A stretch of 64,000 nt of DNA from Candidatus Kryptonium thompsonii (GTDB lineage Bacteria > Bacteroidota > Ignavibacteria > Kryptoniales > Kryptoniaceae): NCBI GenBank assembly GCA_001442925.1, contig LDXX01000004.1, positions 65,001-129,000 of the forward strand, written 5' to 3'. Shown here one piece after another: positions 34,505 to 48,921 of this stretch. Under the pieces are notes generated by a model. That model did not search any database and was not told the DNA's origin. It worked only from the letters and a program-made list of their open reading frames with translations. The position numbers and the translations under genes are program-made. The stretch's first letter is position 1. The number at the start of each line of letters is the position of its first letter.

Positions 34505-36301
34505 ATGGGACAAATAAGAATCTTACCTGAGGAAATAGCAAGCAAAATTGCAGCTGGCGAGGTAATACAGAGACCCGAGTCCGTAGTCAAAGAGCTTATT
34601 GAAAACTCAATTGATGCCGGTGCAAAAAATATAACCGTAATTTTAAAAGACGCTGGGAAAACGCTTGTGCAGGTGATCGACGATGGATGTGGAATGAGCG
34701 AAGATGATGCGGTTCTTGCTTTTGAAAGACATGCAACGAGCAAAATTCGAACTTATGAAGATCTTGAAAATATACAAACGCTCGGCTTCAGGGGCGAAGC
34801 ACTTGCTTCAATTGCTGCGGTTTCAAAGGTTGAAATGAAAACTAGAACCCCTGAAGATGAACTTGCAACGCTTGTAAAGATAGAGGGCGGAAAATTAATT
34901 GAAGTCTCAAAAACATCGCACCCGCCCGGGACATCGATAGCGGTCAAAAATCTTTTCTTCAACACACCAGCACGTAGAAACTTTCTTAAAAGCAATTATA
35001 CAGAGTTCAAACATGCCTACGAAGCTTTCATAAGGTTTGCTATAGCCTATCCAGATATATCTTTTGAACTCATAAGCGATGATGAACCAATATCAAAGTT
35101 TGAAGCAACAGATTTTGAAACAAGAATAAAACAAATTTTCGGCGATGAATTTTTTGAAACATTGATTCCAGTAAGTGAGAAAACCGAATACATCAGCATA
35201 TACGGATTTATCAGCAAACCAGAGTTTTCAAAAAAGACAAAAGCTGATCAATTCGTCTTCCTAAATCGCAGATATATAATCAATCGCTCTATAAATCACG
35301 CAGTTTACAATGCTTACGAGCATTTACTTGAAAAAGGTAACTTCCCCTCGTTTATTCTGATGATTTCAATAAACCCAAGGCATGTTGATGTTAATGTACA
35401 TCCATCAAAACTTGAAGTTAAATTCGACGATGAACAAGGTATTTACAATTTCGTCCGTGCCGTTGTAAAACACTCGCTTGCAAAATTTAATCTCATCCCA
35501 GAGGTTGAAATTGAACCAACTGGTGAAATAAAACTCCGCCCTTCATCAAATTTAATTGAGAAGCCAACTCAACAAAAGCAACAATTTTCACTGGATCTTT
35601 TAACCTCTACTTTCCCTGAAGCTATAATCGGAACCCGTGTGGAGAAGGATATTAAAAAGATTGAAAAAATCTCCAAAGAAATTCAATCTGAAATTTCCCA
35701 AACGGTAGATAAAACGGACACAAGCACCGAGGGAATTTCATTTATGCAAATTCACAACAAATATATAATCGCTCAAATTAAAACTGGCATAATGATAATT
35801 GACCAACACGTAGCTCATGAAAGAATTCTTTACGAAAGGGCTCTTGACAGTTTAAACTCAAACACCCCATTTACACAACAGCTTTTGTTTCCTCAAACAA
35901 TTGAACTTACCCCAGCAGATATGGCAATTGTCAAAGAGCTTAAGGACTACCTCGAGGCTTTGGGATTTGATTTGAGAATTTTCGGGAAAAACACTGTAAT
36001 ACTTTATGGCGTCCCACCGGAGGTAAAGCAAGGCTCGGAGAAAACAATTTTACAGGAGATAATTGAACTTTACAAAGAAAACTCAAATGTGGAACCAAAT
36101 TTAAGCGCGCGGGAAAATCTCGCAAAGGCTTTCGCATGTAAAACTGCCATAAAAGCCGGAAATAAATTAACACTTGAAGAGATTCAAGTTTTGATAGATC
36201 AACTTTTCCTGACGCGAAACCCCTATGTTTGCCCGCACGGCAGACCGATAATAATCAAAATTTCAATTGAAGAACTTGATAAAAGATTTGGAAGAACTTG
36301 A
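34505..36301 (+). CDS. mutL: DNA mismatch repair protein MutL
   Basis: 598 residues. The GHKL ATPase domain (~1-330) has ELIENSIDAGAKNI, DDGCGM, ATSKI and LGFRGEALASI. The C-terminal dimer/endonuclease domain carries the D-Q-H-x2-H-E-x4-E motif (DQHVAHERILYE), ACKTAIKAG and CPHGRP, so it should nick DNA itself as in MutH-less bacteria. Last gene of the plus-strand operon; convergent with the methyltransferase 1 bp downstream. Confidence 0.96.
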   Translation: MGQIRILPEEIASKIAAGEVIQRPESVVKELIENSIDAGAKNITVILKDAGKTLVQVIDDGCGMSEDDAVLAFERHATSKIRTYEDLENIQTLGFRGEALASIAAVSKVEMKTRTPEDELATLVKIEGGKLIEVSKTSHPPGTSIAVKNLFFNTPARRNFLKSNYTEFKHAYEAFIRFAIAYPDISFELISDDEPISKFEATDFETRIKQIFGDEFFETLIPVSEKTEYISIYGFISKPEFSKKTKADQFVFLNRRYIINRSINHAVYNAYEHLLEKGNFPSFILMISINPRHVDVNVHPSKLEVKFDDEQGIYNFVRAVVKHSLAKFNLIPEVEIEPTGEIKLRPSSNLIEKPTQQKQQFSLDLLTSTFPEAIIGTRVEKDIKKIEKISKEIQSEISQTVDKTDTSTEGISFMQIHNKYIIAQIKTGIMIIDQHVAHERILYERALDSLNSNTPFTQQLLFPQTIELTPADMAIVKELKDYLEALGFDLRIFGKNTVILYGVPPEVKQGSEKTILQEIIELYKENSNVEPNLSARENLAKAFACKTAIKAGNKLTLEEIQVLIDQLFLTRNPYVCPHGRPIIIKISIEELDKRFGRT

Positions 36302-36302
36302 A

Positions 36303-37115
36303 CTACTTTCTCGCAACAACGATCAACCCAGTGCCCTTCTCGTTTTTAACTTTTGTATCAAGCCACATTAAAAAGAGCCCCGGAATAAAAATTACAAAGT
36401 AATAAAGCGGTAGTAAAAACGCGAAGGCGAAACTCTTGCCAAGCAATAAAACAGGGATTTTTATCATCAATTTCCATGATAAATTACCCCACCTACCGTA
36501 GCTATACCTAACCCTCACATCTTTAAATCCAACCATCTCAAGTTTTGATTTAATTTCGTCAGCCCCATATCCACTTCTGACATGTTCCTCGATAAAACTC
36601 TCGTCCGCATCAGTGTGAACCTCTGAACCACCAAGATTTGACGGTGTGCTAATTATTAACATCCCACCCTTTTTCATCGCTCTATGAAAATTTTCAAAAA
36701 CTTTAACATCATTCTCAATATGCTCCATAACATCAACCGCAAGCACAAGGTCAAATTCATCAGAATAGTTTAAATTCTCAAGGTTTGCGACATCAAATTT
36801 TAAATTTTCAATTCCCTCGCTTTCTGAAAACTTCAAACAATCTTTGATTCTTCGCTCGTTTATATCAATCCCAAGAACTTTCGAATTTTTAAATTTTTTC
36901 GCCATAAAATATGAATACTGCCCAAAACCACATCCCGCATCAAGGACTTGAACTTTTTCATTTTCACCTTTTGAATTAAAAAACTTTTTAACCTCACTTT
37001 TTACATACCATGCCCGCAAAAGAAAAATGTTTAAACCAGCGTAAAAAATTTTTCTCAAAAAATTTCGTCCCGAAATTATATCGTCAATTTTTGACTTTAT
37101 CTTTTCGTACTTCAT
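36303..37115 (-). CDS. Class I SAM-dependent methyltransferase
   Basis: 270 residues. The SAM-binding core begins with VLDAGCGFGQYS (~57-68). The acidic loop follows at LGIDINERRI and the post-II DLVLAVDVMEHIENDV. The C-terminal part (~205-250) is hydrophobic with a membrane-like stretch (FAFAFLLPLYYFVIFIPGLF), so the enzyme is probably attached to the membrane and may act on a lipid or quinone. Substrate unknown. Overlaps the histidine kinase gene upstream by 4 bp. Confidence 0.88.
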   Translation of the reverse strand: MKYEKIKSKIDDIISGRNFLRKIFYAGLNIFLLRAWYVKSEVKKFFNSKGENEKVQVLDAGCGFGQYSYFMAKKFKNSKVLGIDINERRIKDCLKFSESEGIENLKFDVANLENLNYSDEFDLVLAVDVMEHIENDVKVFENFHRAMKKGGMLIISTPSNLGGSEVHTDADESFIEEHVRSGYGADEIKSKLEMVGFKDVRVRYSYGRWGNLSWKLMIKIPVLLLGKSFAFAFLLPLYYFVIFIPGLFLMWLDTKVKNEKGTGLIVVARK

Positions 37116-38293
37116 CTCTTTTTCTTCAAAACTATTCTAAAAGTTGAGCCCTTGCCGATTTTACTCTCTTTCAAAAAAAGTTTTCCCCCGTGATAAGTTT
37201 CAATTATCCTTTTTGACAAACTCAAACCAAGCCCCCAACCTCGTTTCTTCGTGGTGTAACCAGGTCTAAAAATATCCTTGCGATATTTCATATTTATCCC
37301 ACGCCCCGTGTCAGAAACATCAATTATTATGTCCTTCTTTCGCTCCTGAATTTTAAACTCTATCTTGCCTTCGCTATTCTCAATTGCATCAAGTGAATTT
37401 TTAAGCAAATTTTCAACAACCCACTCAAACAGTTCACGATTTATAAATGCCTTTGCTTCAACATCTCCCCTGACAGATATGGTTATTTTCTTACCTGACT
37501 GCGGGATTCGTTTCTCAAAATATCTAACAACAGAATTTATGACATCAGCAATTTTCTCTTCAACATATTCAGGCTTCGAGCCAATTTTTGAAAATCTTTG
37601 TATCACTCTGTTAAGTTTGATAAGATCATTCTCAATTTCATGAATGACATCAGTTACATCTTCCTCATTATCAATTTTCGTTCTCAAAATTTCAAGCCAA
37701 CCGTATAGACTTGAGACTGGTGTTCCCAATTGATGAGCAGCCTCCCTTGCAAGCCCAACCCAGATATTGCTCTGTTCAGTTTTCTTGATATAACTAAAAC
37801 TCAAATACCCGATCAAAATGAAAATGCCAGCTGCAATTAAGATTATATACGGCAGAATTTTAAGCTGTTCGATAAGTTTTGAATTTCCGTAAAAAATATA
37901 ATTCAAAACCAATGTATCCCCGTAAGTTATCTTTATCGGCTCAAATGTTTTCTCCATTTTTTTAATTTCTTTACGCAAAATTACATTCCTCTCTTTCTGG
38001 GACAGACTCGTGTCAATCTCAATGTTTCTGTAGAAAAGGGGATTTCTATCTGCATCGGTCACAATTACAGGAAAATCAATTGCAAGTATGATCTGATCAA
38101 AAATAAATGTAAATTCTGATGTTCCTGGCGATGTGGCTATATACTCAATTGATTTCGCATAAAGGTTTGCGATTTGCCTCTCCCTTAACTCAAGATTTTT
38201 AACTATAACATTGGTGTGATAAAGGAGCCCAAGTGCAATTAAAATGGCAAGAAGGACAAGAATCCTTTTTATATTCACAGTTTTTAATAACAT
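37112..38293 (-). CDS. Sensor histidine kinase
   Basis: 393 residues with two membrane helices (~8-26 and ~147-168) bracketing a ~120-residue periplasmic domain. The H-box is REAAHQLGTPVSSLYGWLEIL with phospho-acceptor His187. The N-box is NLLKNSLDAI, followed by DTGRGI (G1) and GLGLSLSKRI (G2). No HAMP or PAS is evident between the membrane and the H-box. No response regulator gene lies next to it, so it is an orphan here. It is placed between purA and a methyltransferase. Confidence 0.9.
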   Translation of the reverse strand: MLLKTVNIKRILVLLAILIALGLLYHTNVIVKNLELRERQIANLYAKSIEYIATSPGTSEFTFIFDQIILAIDFPVIVTDADRNPLFYRNIEIDTSLSQKERNVILRKEIKKMEKTFEPIKITYGDTLVLNYIFYGNSKLIEQLKILPYIILIAAGIFILIGYLSFSYIKKTEQSNIWVGLAREAAHQLGTPVSSLYGWLEILRTKIDNEEDVTDVIHEIENDLIKLNRVIQRFSKIGSKPEYVEEKIADVINSVVRYFEKRIPQSGKKITISVRGDVEAKAFINRELFEWVVENLLKNSLDAIENSEGKIEFKIQERKKDIIIDVSDTGRGINMKYRKDIFRPGYTTKKRGWGLGLSLSKRIIETYHGGKLFLKESKIGKGSTFRIVLKKKR

Positions 38294-38306
38294 TTCTAAG
38301 GCAAAT

Positions 38307-39608
<1,302 letters not shown>

Positions 39609-39965
39609 CTACCTTTTCTTTGTGCGCTTTTTATAACTTGCGACCGCTTCCTCGACGGAGTTGTAAGTTTCAAATACTCTTATAAGTCGTGTTATCATCA
39701 AGAGCGATTCAATTTTATCAGTTGGGTTAGCAATTTTGAGATCACCCCCACTATTTCTCATCGTGGTTAAACCACTTATCAATGTTCCAAGTCCAGCGCT
39801 ATTCATAAATTTTACATTTTTAACATCAACTACAACTTTCTTTTTACCCTTGTCAAGAAGTTTATGTAATAATTCCCTAAACTTTTGCAAATCGGGACCG
39901 CCCATCAAATTCCCTTTAACCTCAATTACAACAACATCATCAAACTCCTTCGTCTTCAATCGCAT
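39609..39965 (-). CDS. STAS-domain anti-sigma-factor antagonist
   Basis: 118 residues, a single STAS domain. The phospho-acceptor serine is Ser56 in VKFMNSAGLGTLIS, as in SpoIIAA/RsbV, where an anti-sigma kinase phosphorylates it. No partner kinase or phosphatase is next to it, unless the nearby histidine kinase has that role, which its His-box argues against. A basic tail (YKKRTKKR) ends the protein. Confidence 0.9.
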   Translation of the reverse strand: MRLKTKEFDDVVVIEVKGNLMGGPDLQKFRELLHKLLDKGKKKVVVDVKNVKFMNSAGLGTLISGLTTMRNSGGDLKIANPTDKIESLLMITRLIRVFETYNSVEEAVASYKKRTKKR

Positions 39966-40005
39966 AAAATTACTCCATCATTTAATTTTAAAAAGTACCT
40001 CAAAC

Positions 40006-40959
40006 TTACTTTGTCATTACGGGTTGCTTTTTCAAAAGTTTCTTTTTCTCTTCCCTCTTCTGCCTTGAAAGCGTAATATCAACGACAAGTGAGCTTGCAA
40101 CATAAATTGACGAATAAGTTCCAGTTATCATACCGATCGTCAAAGCAAAGGCAAATCCACGGGTGATCTCACTTCCGACAATGAGCAAAATAATGAGAAC
40201 AACGATAACGGTCCCGCTTGTGATTATCGTTCTGCTAAGTGTTTCATTTATGCTTTTATTTACAAGCGAAATAAAATCCATAGATTTATGAAGTTTCAAA
40301 TTCTCCCTTATCCTATCAAATACAACAACGGTGTCATTTACAGATAAACCAACGAGAGTTAAGATCGCCGCAAGCAAGGATTGATTCATTTCAATGTTAA
40401 AATAGGAAACTGAGCTGAAAATTGAACAAAAGCCCAAAGTAATAAGAACATCGTGAAATAGAGCCACAACAGCCCCAACGCCATAAATTGGTTTAAATCT
40501 CAAACCAATATAAACAAGCATGACAATTAGCGATAAAATAACAGTGTAAAACGCCTTGCGCCTTAATTCAGCTCCGATCCTTGGACCGACCTTCTCTTCG
40601 TTCAAAACCTCAACTTTGTTATCTCGAAATTTCGACTGTAAAGCAGAAAGAATCATCTCTCCTATCTTCGTTCCTTCCATCTGCTCCGATGTTCTTATTA
40701 AAATCTCGTTATGCGTTCCATAAGTTTTGATTTCGCTTTTCGCAAGCCCAATCTGTGCAATCGCGCTTCTTACATCACCAATTGAAACAGGTTTCTCAAA
40801 CCGAACGACCACCTCAGTTCCACCCAAAAAATCAATCCCAAGTGGAATCCCGCGAAAGATAAGTGAAATTAAACCAGCAAGTATGAAGATTAAAGAAACA
40901 GCGTACCAAATTCTTCTTTTTTCTATAAACTTTATGTTCGTTTTGCCAATGAATCTCAT
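40006..40959 (-). CDS. secF: Protein translocase subunit SecF
   Basis: About 317 residues, six membrane helices. The start at ATG 40959 is preferred to a TTG at 40974 because GAAGGG lies 8 nt upstream. Landmarks: GIPLGIDFLGGTEVVVRFEKP (~33-53), RRKAFYTVILSLIVMLVYIGLRF, ALFHDVLITLGF and NDTVVVFDRIRENL. It assists SecYEG with the proton gradient. Directly follows secD. Confidence 0.95.
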   Translation of the reverse strand: MRFIGKTNIKFIEKRRIWYAVSLIFILAGLISLIFRGIPLGIDFLGGTEVVVRFEKPVSIGDVRSAIAQIGLAKSEIKTYGTHNEILIRTSEQMEGTKIGEMILSALQSKFRDNKVEVLNEEKVGPRIGAELRRKAFYTVILSLIVMLVYIGLRFKPIYGVGAVVALFHDVLITLGFCSIFSSVSYFNIEMNQSLLAAILTLVGLSVNDTVVVFDRIRENLKLHKSMDFISLVNKSINETLSRTIITSGTVIVVLIILLIVGSEITRGFAFALTIGMITGTYSSIYVASSLVVDITLSRQKREEKKKLLKKQPVMTK

Positions 40960-40986
40960 TTTAAGACCCTTCAAATTAATTTTTAA

Positions 40987-42867
40987 TTAACCAAATTTGA
41001 CGATCTGTGGATATTTCTCAGCTATAATATCATATATAACCTTCGTGATAAAGACGGCACTGAAAAGATTAGCTATAATACCAATCATAAGCGTAAGGGC
41101 AAACCCTTGAATTGGTCCCGATCCAAAATTGTAAAGAATTAATCCAGTCAAAAAAGTCGTAATATTTGCGTCAAAAATAGCGCTAAATGCTTTTGAATAA
41201 CCTTCATCTATTGCTGATCTCAATGTTCTCCCAATGGCAAGCTCCTCGCGAATTCTCTCATATATAAGAACATTTGCATCAACCGCAACACCAATTGTTA
41301 AAACAATTCCAGCTATTCCAGGTAGTGTAAGTGTAGCATTGAACCCAGCTAAGACAGCAAGTATGAAGGCGATGTTTAACACAAGCGCAAGATTGGCAAT
41401 AAAGCCACCCGTTGAATAATAAATAACCATAAACAAGACTATAACTATAAAAGATAACAACGCAGCTTTTAGACCCTTTTGGATGGAGTCTTCACCAAGT
41501 GAAGGACCCACCGTTCTTTCCTCAACTATTTCAAGTGGGGCAGGTAAAGCACCAGCTTTTAAGACAACCTCAAGAAGTCTTGCTTCCTCAGGTGAATCAA
41601 GCCCTTCAATTTGAGAGCTCCCACCTATGATCTTCGTCCTCACAACAGGCCAAGAGTACGCTGTTCCATCAAGTATGATAGCGATATGTTTATTTATGTT
41701 TGCTCCTGTTATCCTTGCCCATTCACGTGCACCTTCGCTGTTCATCCTCATTATTACAATCGGTGCGTTGTTATCGGGATCAATTGTTGCTCTTGCTTCA
41801 GTTATAACCTTACCAGTGATCTCTGGATCTTTTTTAACCGCAAGAAGATTGTAATATTGGTTTCCATCCTGAGCTGTGAACGGTTTCGCAGACCAGACAA
41901 ATTCAAAATCAGGTGGAATCAAATTTACGACATCTGGACGAGATAAAATATATTCAACCATCTTTTTATCTCTTGCTAAAACGAAGCCAATTCCAGTTTG
42001 CTCATCAACTCTGACATAAGCAAAAAATGGATGTTCTTTTTTGAACCTTTCGAATTCGCTTAACCCTGCAGTTGTATCTGCACCAAGCTCAGATGCTATG
42101 GTTTTTACAGTGTCTTTTTTCGTCGTATCCGAGCTTGCTGTAGTCCGTAAGGTATCAGTTGTATCGACAACGCCTTTTCCAGCAAGATAATTATCAATTG
42201 TTTGCATCACTTTAATAGCTATATCTGCAGGCTTAAGCAGTTTAAATTCAAGCACCGCTGTGCTTTGCAGAAGTTGCCTTACTTCCCCACGCTCCTTCAC
42301 GCCAGGCAACTCAACAACAATTCGATTTGAACCCTGCTTTTGAATCGATGGCTCAGCAACCCCGTATTTATCAACCCTGTTCCTTATAACCTCAAGTGCT
42401 CTATCAACCGCATCTTCAGCTTGCTTTTCGAGCTCGGATATTATCTCGGAATCACTTTGGCGTATATCACCATAATATCGACTTAATCTAATTCCTCTCG
42501 ATTGAAATTCTCTTAAAAGAATTGAAGTAATAGGTTCTTGTGAAACTACTGCCTTTTTCTTTACCTCGGCAAGTATTTGCCTAAATGTTTCATCTTTATT
42601 CTTTGCGAGATTATCAAGCATTTTAACTATATCCACCTCAAGCGCAACATACATTCCACCTTGAAGATCAAGGCCAAGCTTAATTCTCTTTTGCTTTACC
42701 TTTTGAATATCATCAATATGCTGTTGAACAAATTTTAAGCTATCCTCACCCCTCAACTCGGATAACTTCTTTTGATAATTGATGTCTTTATACGTTGGAT
42801 AAAGATACCACAATGTAGCAACGATGGATATGATGATCAAAATTATTTTCCATCTGTTCTTTTTCAC
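40987..42867 (-). CDS. secD: Protein translocase subunit SecD
   Basis: 626 residues. RIKLGLDLQGGMYVALEVD (~61-79), the periplasmic P1 domain with RNRVDKYGVAEPSIQKQGSNRIVVELPG, and the membrane part with GLKAALLSFIVIVLFMVIYY, IAGIVLTIGVAVDANVLIYERIREEL and FDANITTFLTGLILY. A Thr/Asp-rich insertion (~235-275) sits in the periplasmic region. The start is GTG with AGGTGA 7 nt upstream. Confidence 0.96.
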   Translation of the reverse strand: MKKNRWKIILIIISIVATLWYLYPTYKDINYQKKLSELRGEDSLKFVQQHIDDIQKVKQKRIKLGLDLQGGMYVALEVDIVKMLDNLAKNKDETFRQILAEVKKKAVVSQEPITSILLREFQSRGIRLSRYYGDIRQSDSEIISELEKQAEDAVDRALEVIRNRVDKYGVAEPSIQKQGSNRIVVELPGVKERGEVRQLLQSTAVLEFKLLKPADIAIKVMQTIDNYLAGKGVVDTTDTLRTTASSDTTKKDTVKTIASELGADTTAGLSEFERFKKEHPFFAYVRVDEQTGIGFVLARDKKMVEYILSRPDVVNLIPPDFEFVWSAKPFTAQDGNQYYNLLAVKKDPEITGKVITEARATIDPDNNAPIVIMRMNSEGAREWARITGANINKHIAIILDGTAYSWPVVRTKIIGGSSQIEGLDSPEEARLLEVVLKAGALPAPLEIVEERTVGPSLGEDSIQKGLKAALLSFIVIVLFMVIYYSTGGFIANLALVLNIAFILAVLAGFNATLTLPGIAGIVLTIGVAVDANVLIYERIREELAIGRTLRSAIDEGYSKAFSAIFDANITTFLTGLILYNFGSGPIQGFALTLMIGIIANLFSAVFITKVIYDIIAEKYPQIVKFG

Positions 42868-42900
42868 TTTTGCATCACCTTTTAATTTTATTTTGCAAGA

Positions 42901-42932
42901 TAAAGTTAACCTTTGGCGATTTAAAAATCAAT
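42901..42932 (-). promoter_or_regulatory. Candidate secD promoter
   Basis: On the minus strand ATTG (42932-42929, overlapping the gyrA stop), 20-nt spacer, TAACTTTA (42908-42901), 7 of 8 to TAnnTTTG. Start near 42895, ~28 nt before the GTG. Confidence 0.4.
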
Positions 42933-45357
42933 CTTCCTCAGACACAACACTTGCAACTGAGGCAATTGTGTCTCCGTGATTTAATTTTATAAGCTTAACT
43001 CCCTGAGCTTGTCTGCTCATAACTCTTATATCTTTGACATGATATCTTATCAAGTAACCTTTCGCCGTTACAACCATTATATCATCATTGTCAAGAACTT
43101 CCTTTATCGCAACCATGTCTCCCGTTTTTTCATTGACTTTGACCGCGATGATTCCCTTTCCACCTCTGTGAGTCACCCTGTAATCGTTCAAATCGCTTCT
43201 CTTCCCAAATCCTTTTTCGGTGACAACAAGTATTGTAGTTCCAGGCCTTTTAACAGTCACCATACCAATTACTTCATCTCCCTTTTCAAGCTTAACTCCT
43301 CTGACACCAGTCGCTTGCCTTCCCATTGGCCTTATATCTTTTTCGTTAAATCTTATCGCCATTCCTTTTCTCGTCCCTATTATTAAATCTTGGGTTCCAT
43401 CGGTCAAGCGTGCGTCAACAAGGCGATCACCACGATTTAGATTGATTGCGATTATCCCAATTTTTCTTGGGTTTGAAAATTCTGAAAGTGCCACTTTCTT
43501 GACAAGCCCCATTTTCGTGACCATCGTGACAAAAAGATTTTCGTTAAATTCCTTAACAGTGACAAAAGCGGTAATTTTTTCATCGGGCTCTTTGTTAATA
43601 AGGTGAGAAATTGACCTGCCCCTCGATGCCCTGCTTCCCTCGGGAATTTCATGCACTTTTAACCAATATGCTCTTCCCTTATCTGTGAAGAAAATGATGT
43701 AATGATGCGTTGAAGAAACAAACACATGCTCAACAAAATCATCTTCGCTTGTAGCGGTCGCAGTAATTCCCCTGCCTCCACGATTTTGCCTTCTATACCC
43801 GCTGACAGGGTAACGCTTTATGAAACCATTATGCGTTATCGTTATAACAACATCCTCCTCTGCTATCAAATCCTCAATATTGAAATCCTCCTCGCCCTCA
43901 ACTATCTGTGTTCTTCTCTCATCCCCATATTTCTCTTTCAGTTTAAGCAGTTCTTCCTTGATTAATTCTTTCTGCAATTCTTTGCTTCTCAGAATGCTTT
44001 TCAAACGCTCAATTAATTTTATCGTTTCTTTATATTCACTCTCAACTTTGCTTCTCTCAAGCCCTGTCAACCTCTGCAAACGCATGTCAAGTATTGCTTT
44101 CGCTTGAATCTCCGTAAGTTTAAATCTTTTCATCAAGTTTACCTTCGCAGTATCTGGATCTTTTGACTTCTTTATCAGTTCAACAATTTCATCGATGTTA
44201 TCAAGTGCGATCTTGTATCCCTCAAGTATATGCGCTCTCCTTTCAGCGTCTTCAAGTTCAAACTTCGTTCTCCTAACAATCACATCAAGTCTAAAATTGA
44301 TAAACTCCATCATCATATCCTTCAAATTCAAAATCTTCGGCACACCGTTTACAAGCGCAAGCATTATCACGCCAAATGTTGATTGAAGGTTCGTGTGCTT
44401 GTAAAGATTATTCAAAACAACTTCAGGCTGTGCATCACGCCTTAACTCAATGACAATCCTCATCCCATCTTTATCCGATTCATCTCTTATGTCCGATATA
44501 TCTTCTATCTTTTTGTTCTGCACAAGCTCAGCAATTTTCTCAATCAGTGAAGATTTATTAACCTGATATGGGATTTCAGTTATAACGATCCTTGAACGCC
44601 CTTTATAATTTTCAATGCTTGCCTTCGCACGAACAACGATTCTTCCTCTGCCAGTTGTATAAGCTTCCTTGATTCCTGAAAAACCAACAATTACTCCACC
44701 AGTTGGAAAATCAGGACCCTTTACATACTTCATCAACTTTTCAACAGGAAGGTTGGGATCCTTAAGAAGCGCTATTAATCCATCAACTATCTCGTTAAGA
44801 TTATGCGGCGGGATATTTGTAGCCATTCCAACAGCAATACCGCTTGAACCATTTACAAGTAGATTTGGAAGAACGGTCGGCAGAACCTCAGGTTCCTTCA
44901 ATGTTTCGTCAAAATTGGGTCGGAAATTAACCGTGTTCTTTTCAATATCTTGGAGCATCTCCTCTGCAATTTCAGATAGCCTGGCTTCTGTGTATCGCAT
45001 CGCCGCAGGTGAGTCCCCATCTATCGACCCAAAATTACCCTGTCCATCCACAAGGGGATATCTCATTGTAAAGTCTTGTGCAAGGCGAACAAGCGTATCA
45101 TAAACCGCAGCATCCCCATGCGGATGATACTTTCCAAGCGCCTCTCCAACTATTCTTGCGCATTTTTTATAAGGTCTATTATGCAAAAGTCCAAGTTCAT
45201 ACATCGTGTAAAGAACTCTTCTCTGAACTGGTTTCAAACCATCTCTTACATCAGGCAAAGCTCTTGAAACGATAACTGACATCGCATAGTCAAGATAAGA
45301 GTACTTTATCTCCTCCTCAATCTCAACAGGTTGAATTTTTTCCTGAAGCGTTGCCAT
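42928..45357 (-). CDS. gyrA: DNA gyrase subunit A
   Basis: 809 residues. The cleavage-reunion domain has active-site Tyr122 ([10 protein letters not shown]). The quinolone region reads [19 protein letters not shown], with Ala at position 83 and Asp at 87 in E. coli numbering. The C-terminal beta-pinwheel carries the GyrA-box-like QNRGGRG (~555), which favours gyrase over topoisomerase IV. It introduces negative supercoils with GyrB. No Shine-Dalgarno; 39-bp gap after gyrB. Confidence 0.96.
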   Translation of the reverse strand: MATLQEKIQPVEIEEEIKYSYLDYAMSVIVSRALPDVRDGLKPVQRRVLYTMYELGLLHNRPYKKCARIVGEALGKYHPHGDAAVYDTLVRLAQDFTMRYPLVDGQGNFGSIDGDSPAAMRYTEARLSEIAEEMLQDIEKNTVNFRPNFDETLKEPEVLPTVLPNLLVNGSSGIAVGMATNIPPHNLNEIVDGLIALLKDPNLPVEKLMKYVKGPDFPTGGVIVGFSGIKEAYTTGRGRIVVRAKASIENYKGRSRIVITEIPYQVNKSSLIEKIAELVQNKKIEDISDIRDESDKDGMRIVIELRRDAQPEVVLNNLYKHTNLQSTFGVIMLALVNGVPKILNLKDMMMEFINFRLDVIVRRTKFELEDAERRAHILEGYKIALDNIDEIVELIKKSKDPDTAKVNLMKRFKLTEIQAKAILDMRLQRLTGLERSKVESEYKETIKLIERLKSILRSKELQKELIKEELLKLKEKYGDERRTQIVEGEEDFNIEDLIAEEDVVITITHNGFIKRYPVSGYRRQNRGGRGITATATSEDDFVEHVFVSSTHHYIIFFTDKGRAYWLKVHEIPEGSRASRGRSISHLINKEPDEKITAFVTVKEFNENLFVTMVTKMGLVKKVALSEFSNPRKIGIIAINLNRGDRLVDARLTDGTQDLIIGTRKGMAIRFNEKDIRPMGRQATGVRGVKLEKGDEVIGMVTVKRPGTTILVVTEKGFGKRSDLNDYRVTHRGGKGIIAVKVNEKTGDMVAIKEVLDNDDIMVVTAKGYLIRYHVKDIRVMSRQAQGVKLIKLNHGDTIASVASVVSEED

Positions 45358-45396
45358 TTACTTAATTCCAAAATTTTATTTTTGATTACTTCAAAG

Positions 45397-47772
<2,376 letters not shown>

Positions 47773-47780
<8 letters not shown>

Positions 47781-48921
47781 CGTTCACCGTTCCTAATTTT
47801 ACAATAAACTTTTTCATCTTAAATTCTCCTTCAATTCCTGATAACACATTAAGATCAGTAGCAGTTATAAAAACCTGACCAACATTACCAACAAATGAAA
47901 TCAACTTCTTAGCTCTTTCAACATCAAGTTCATCAAACGCATCATCAAGCAGTAAAATAGGTGTTTCAGATTTTTTCTCTTTTAAATAAAAAAATTTCGC
48001 CATCGTCAAAGCAACTAAAAATGTTTTCATCTGTCCCTGAGACGCAAACCGTTTTACCTCATGACCGTTAATTTCAAAAACATATTCATCCCTGTGCGGA
48101 CCAATCAACGTAACGCCTCGCCTTATCTCCTCAGATCTTAACTTTTTAAGCGCCACTTCAAATTTATTTTTTATTACTTCAAAATCATCCTGCACATCAA
48201 CCTCAACTTGCGTCAGATACTTAATTTCTGCATCCTCACCTGCAGAAAAATTTGAGTAAGCCTTTTTGAAAAAAAGTATAAAGTCATTCATAAATTTAAC
48301 CTTTCTAAAAGTCACCTTCGCCGCATAATTGATAAATTCTTCATCCCAAACATTAAGAAGATCAAGTCCCTGCTCAAGTTTCACCTCTTCACTTGCTATC
48401 GCATTTAAAATTCTATTCCTCTGCTTTAAAACTTTTTTATAGTTAAGAATATCGTCAACATAAACAGAGCTTAATTGGGCTATCGCAAGGTCAAAAAATT
48501 TCCGTCTATCCTCGGGGGTTCCCTGGACAACATCTTTGCTCCTGGGGGAGAGGATAACAATTGGAAATTTATGCACAACTATCGCAAACTTTTCTACATT
48601 CTCTTTATTTAAAAAAATCCTTTTACCTTGACCGTTCTCAAAATTCACCTTAACAGTCACCTCGTTCCCATTATCAAGCTCAAATGTCCCCAAGACCTCA
48701 AAAAACTTTGCATTGAAATTTAAAACATAAGAATCAGAGTTCGCATTAAAACTTTTGGTCAAACAAAGATATGAAATAGCTTCAAGTATGCTCGTCTTAC
48801 CTTGGGCATTACCGCCGACAAATAAATTCAAGTTTTCAGAGAACTCAAGTTTAGTGTGTATATGATTTCTAAAATTTTTTATCTCTATCGATTTCAAAAC
48901 CATTTCGAATTTCTTAGGCAT
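47773..48921 (-). CDS. recF: DNA replication and repair protein RecF
   Basis: 382 residues. Walker A GGNAQGKT (~36-43) after FRNHIHTKLEFSENLNLFVG; the signature segment LSPRSKDVVQGTPEDRRKFFD and FASQGQMKTFLVALTMAKF; Walker B PILLLDDAFDELD. It loads RecA at gaps with RecO/RecR. Overlaps dnaN by 8 bp. A second in-frame Met (residue 7) is an alternative start. Confidence 0.95.

Noticed and set aside
45380-45392. TAACTTTG (perfect -7 box) upstream of gyrA
   Set aside because: No TTG at the 19-21 nt distance (TTTG is at 17), so left as uncertain.
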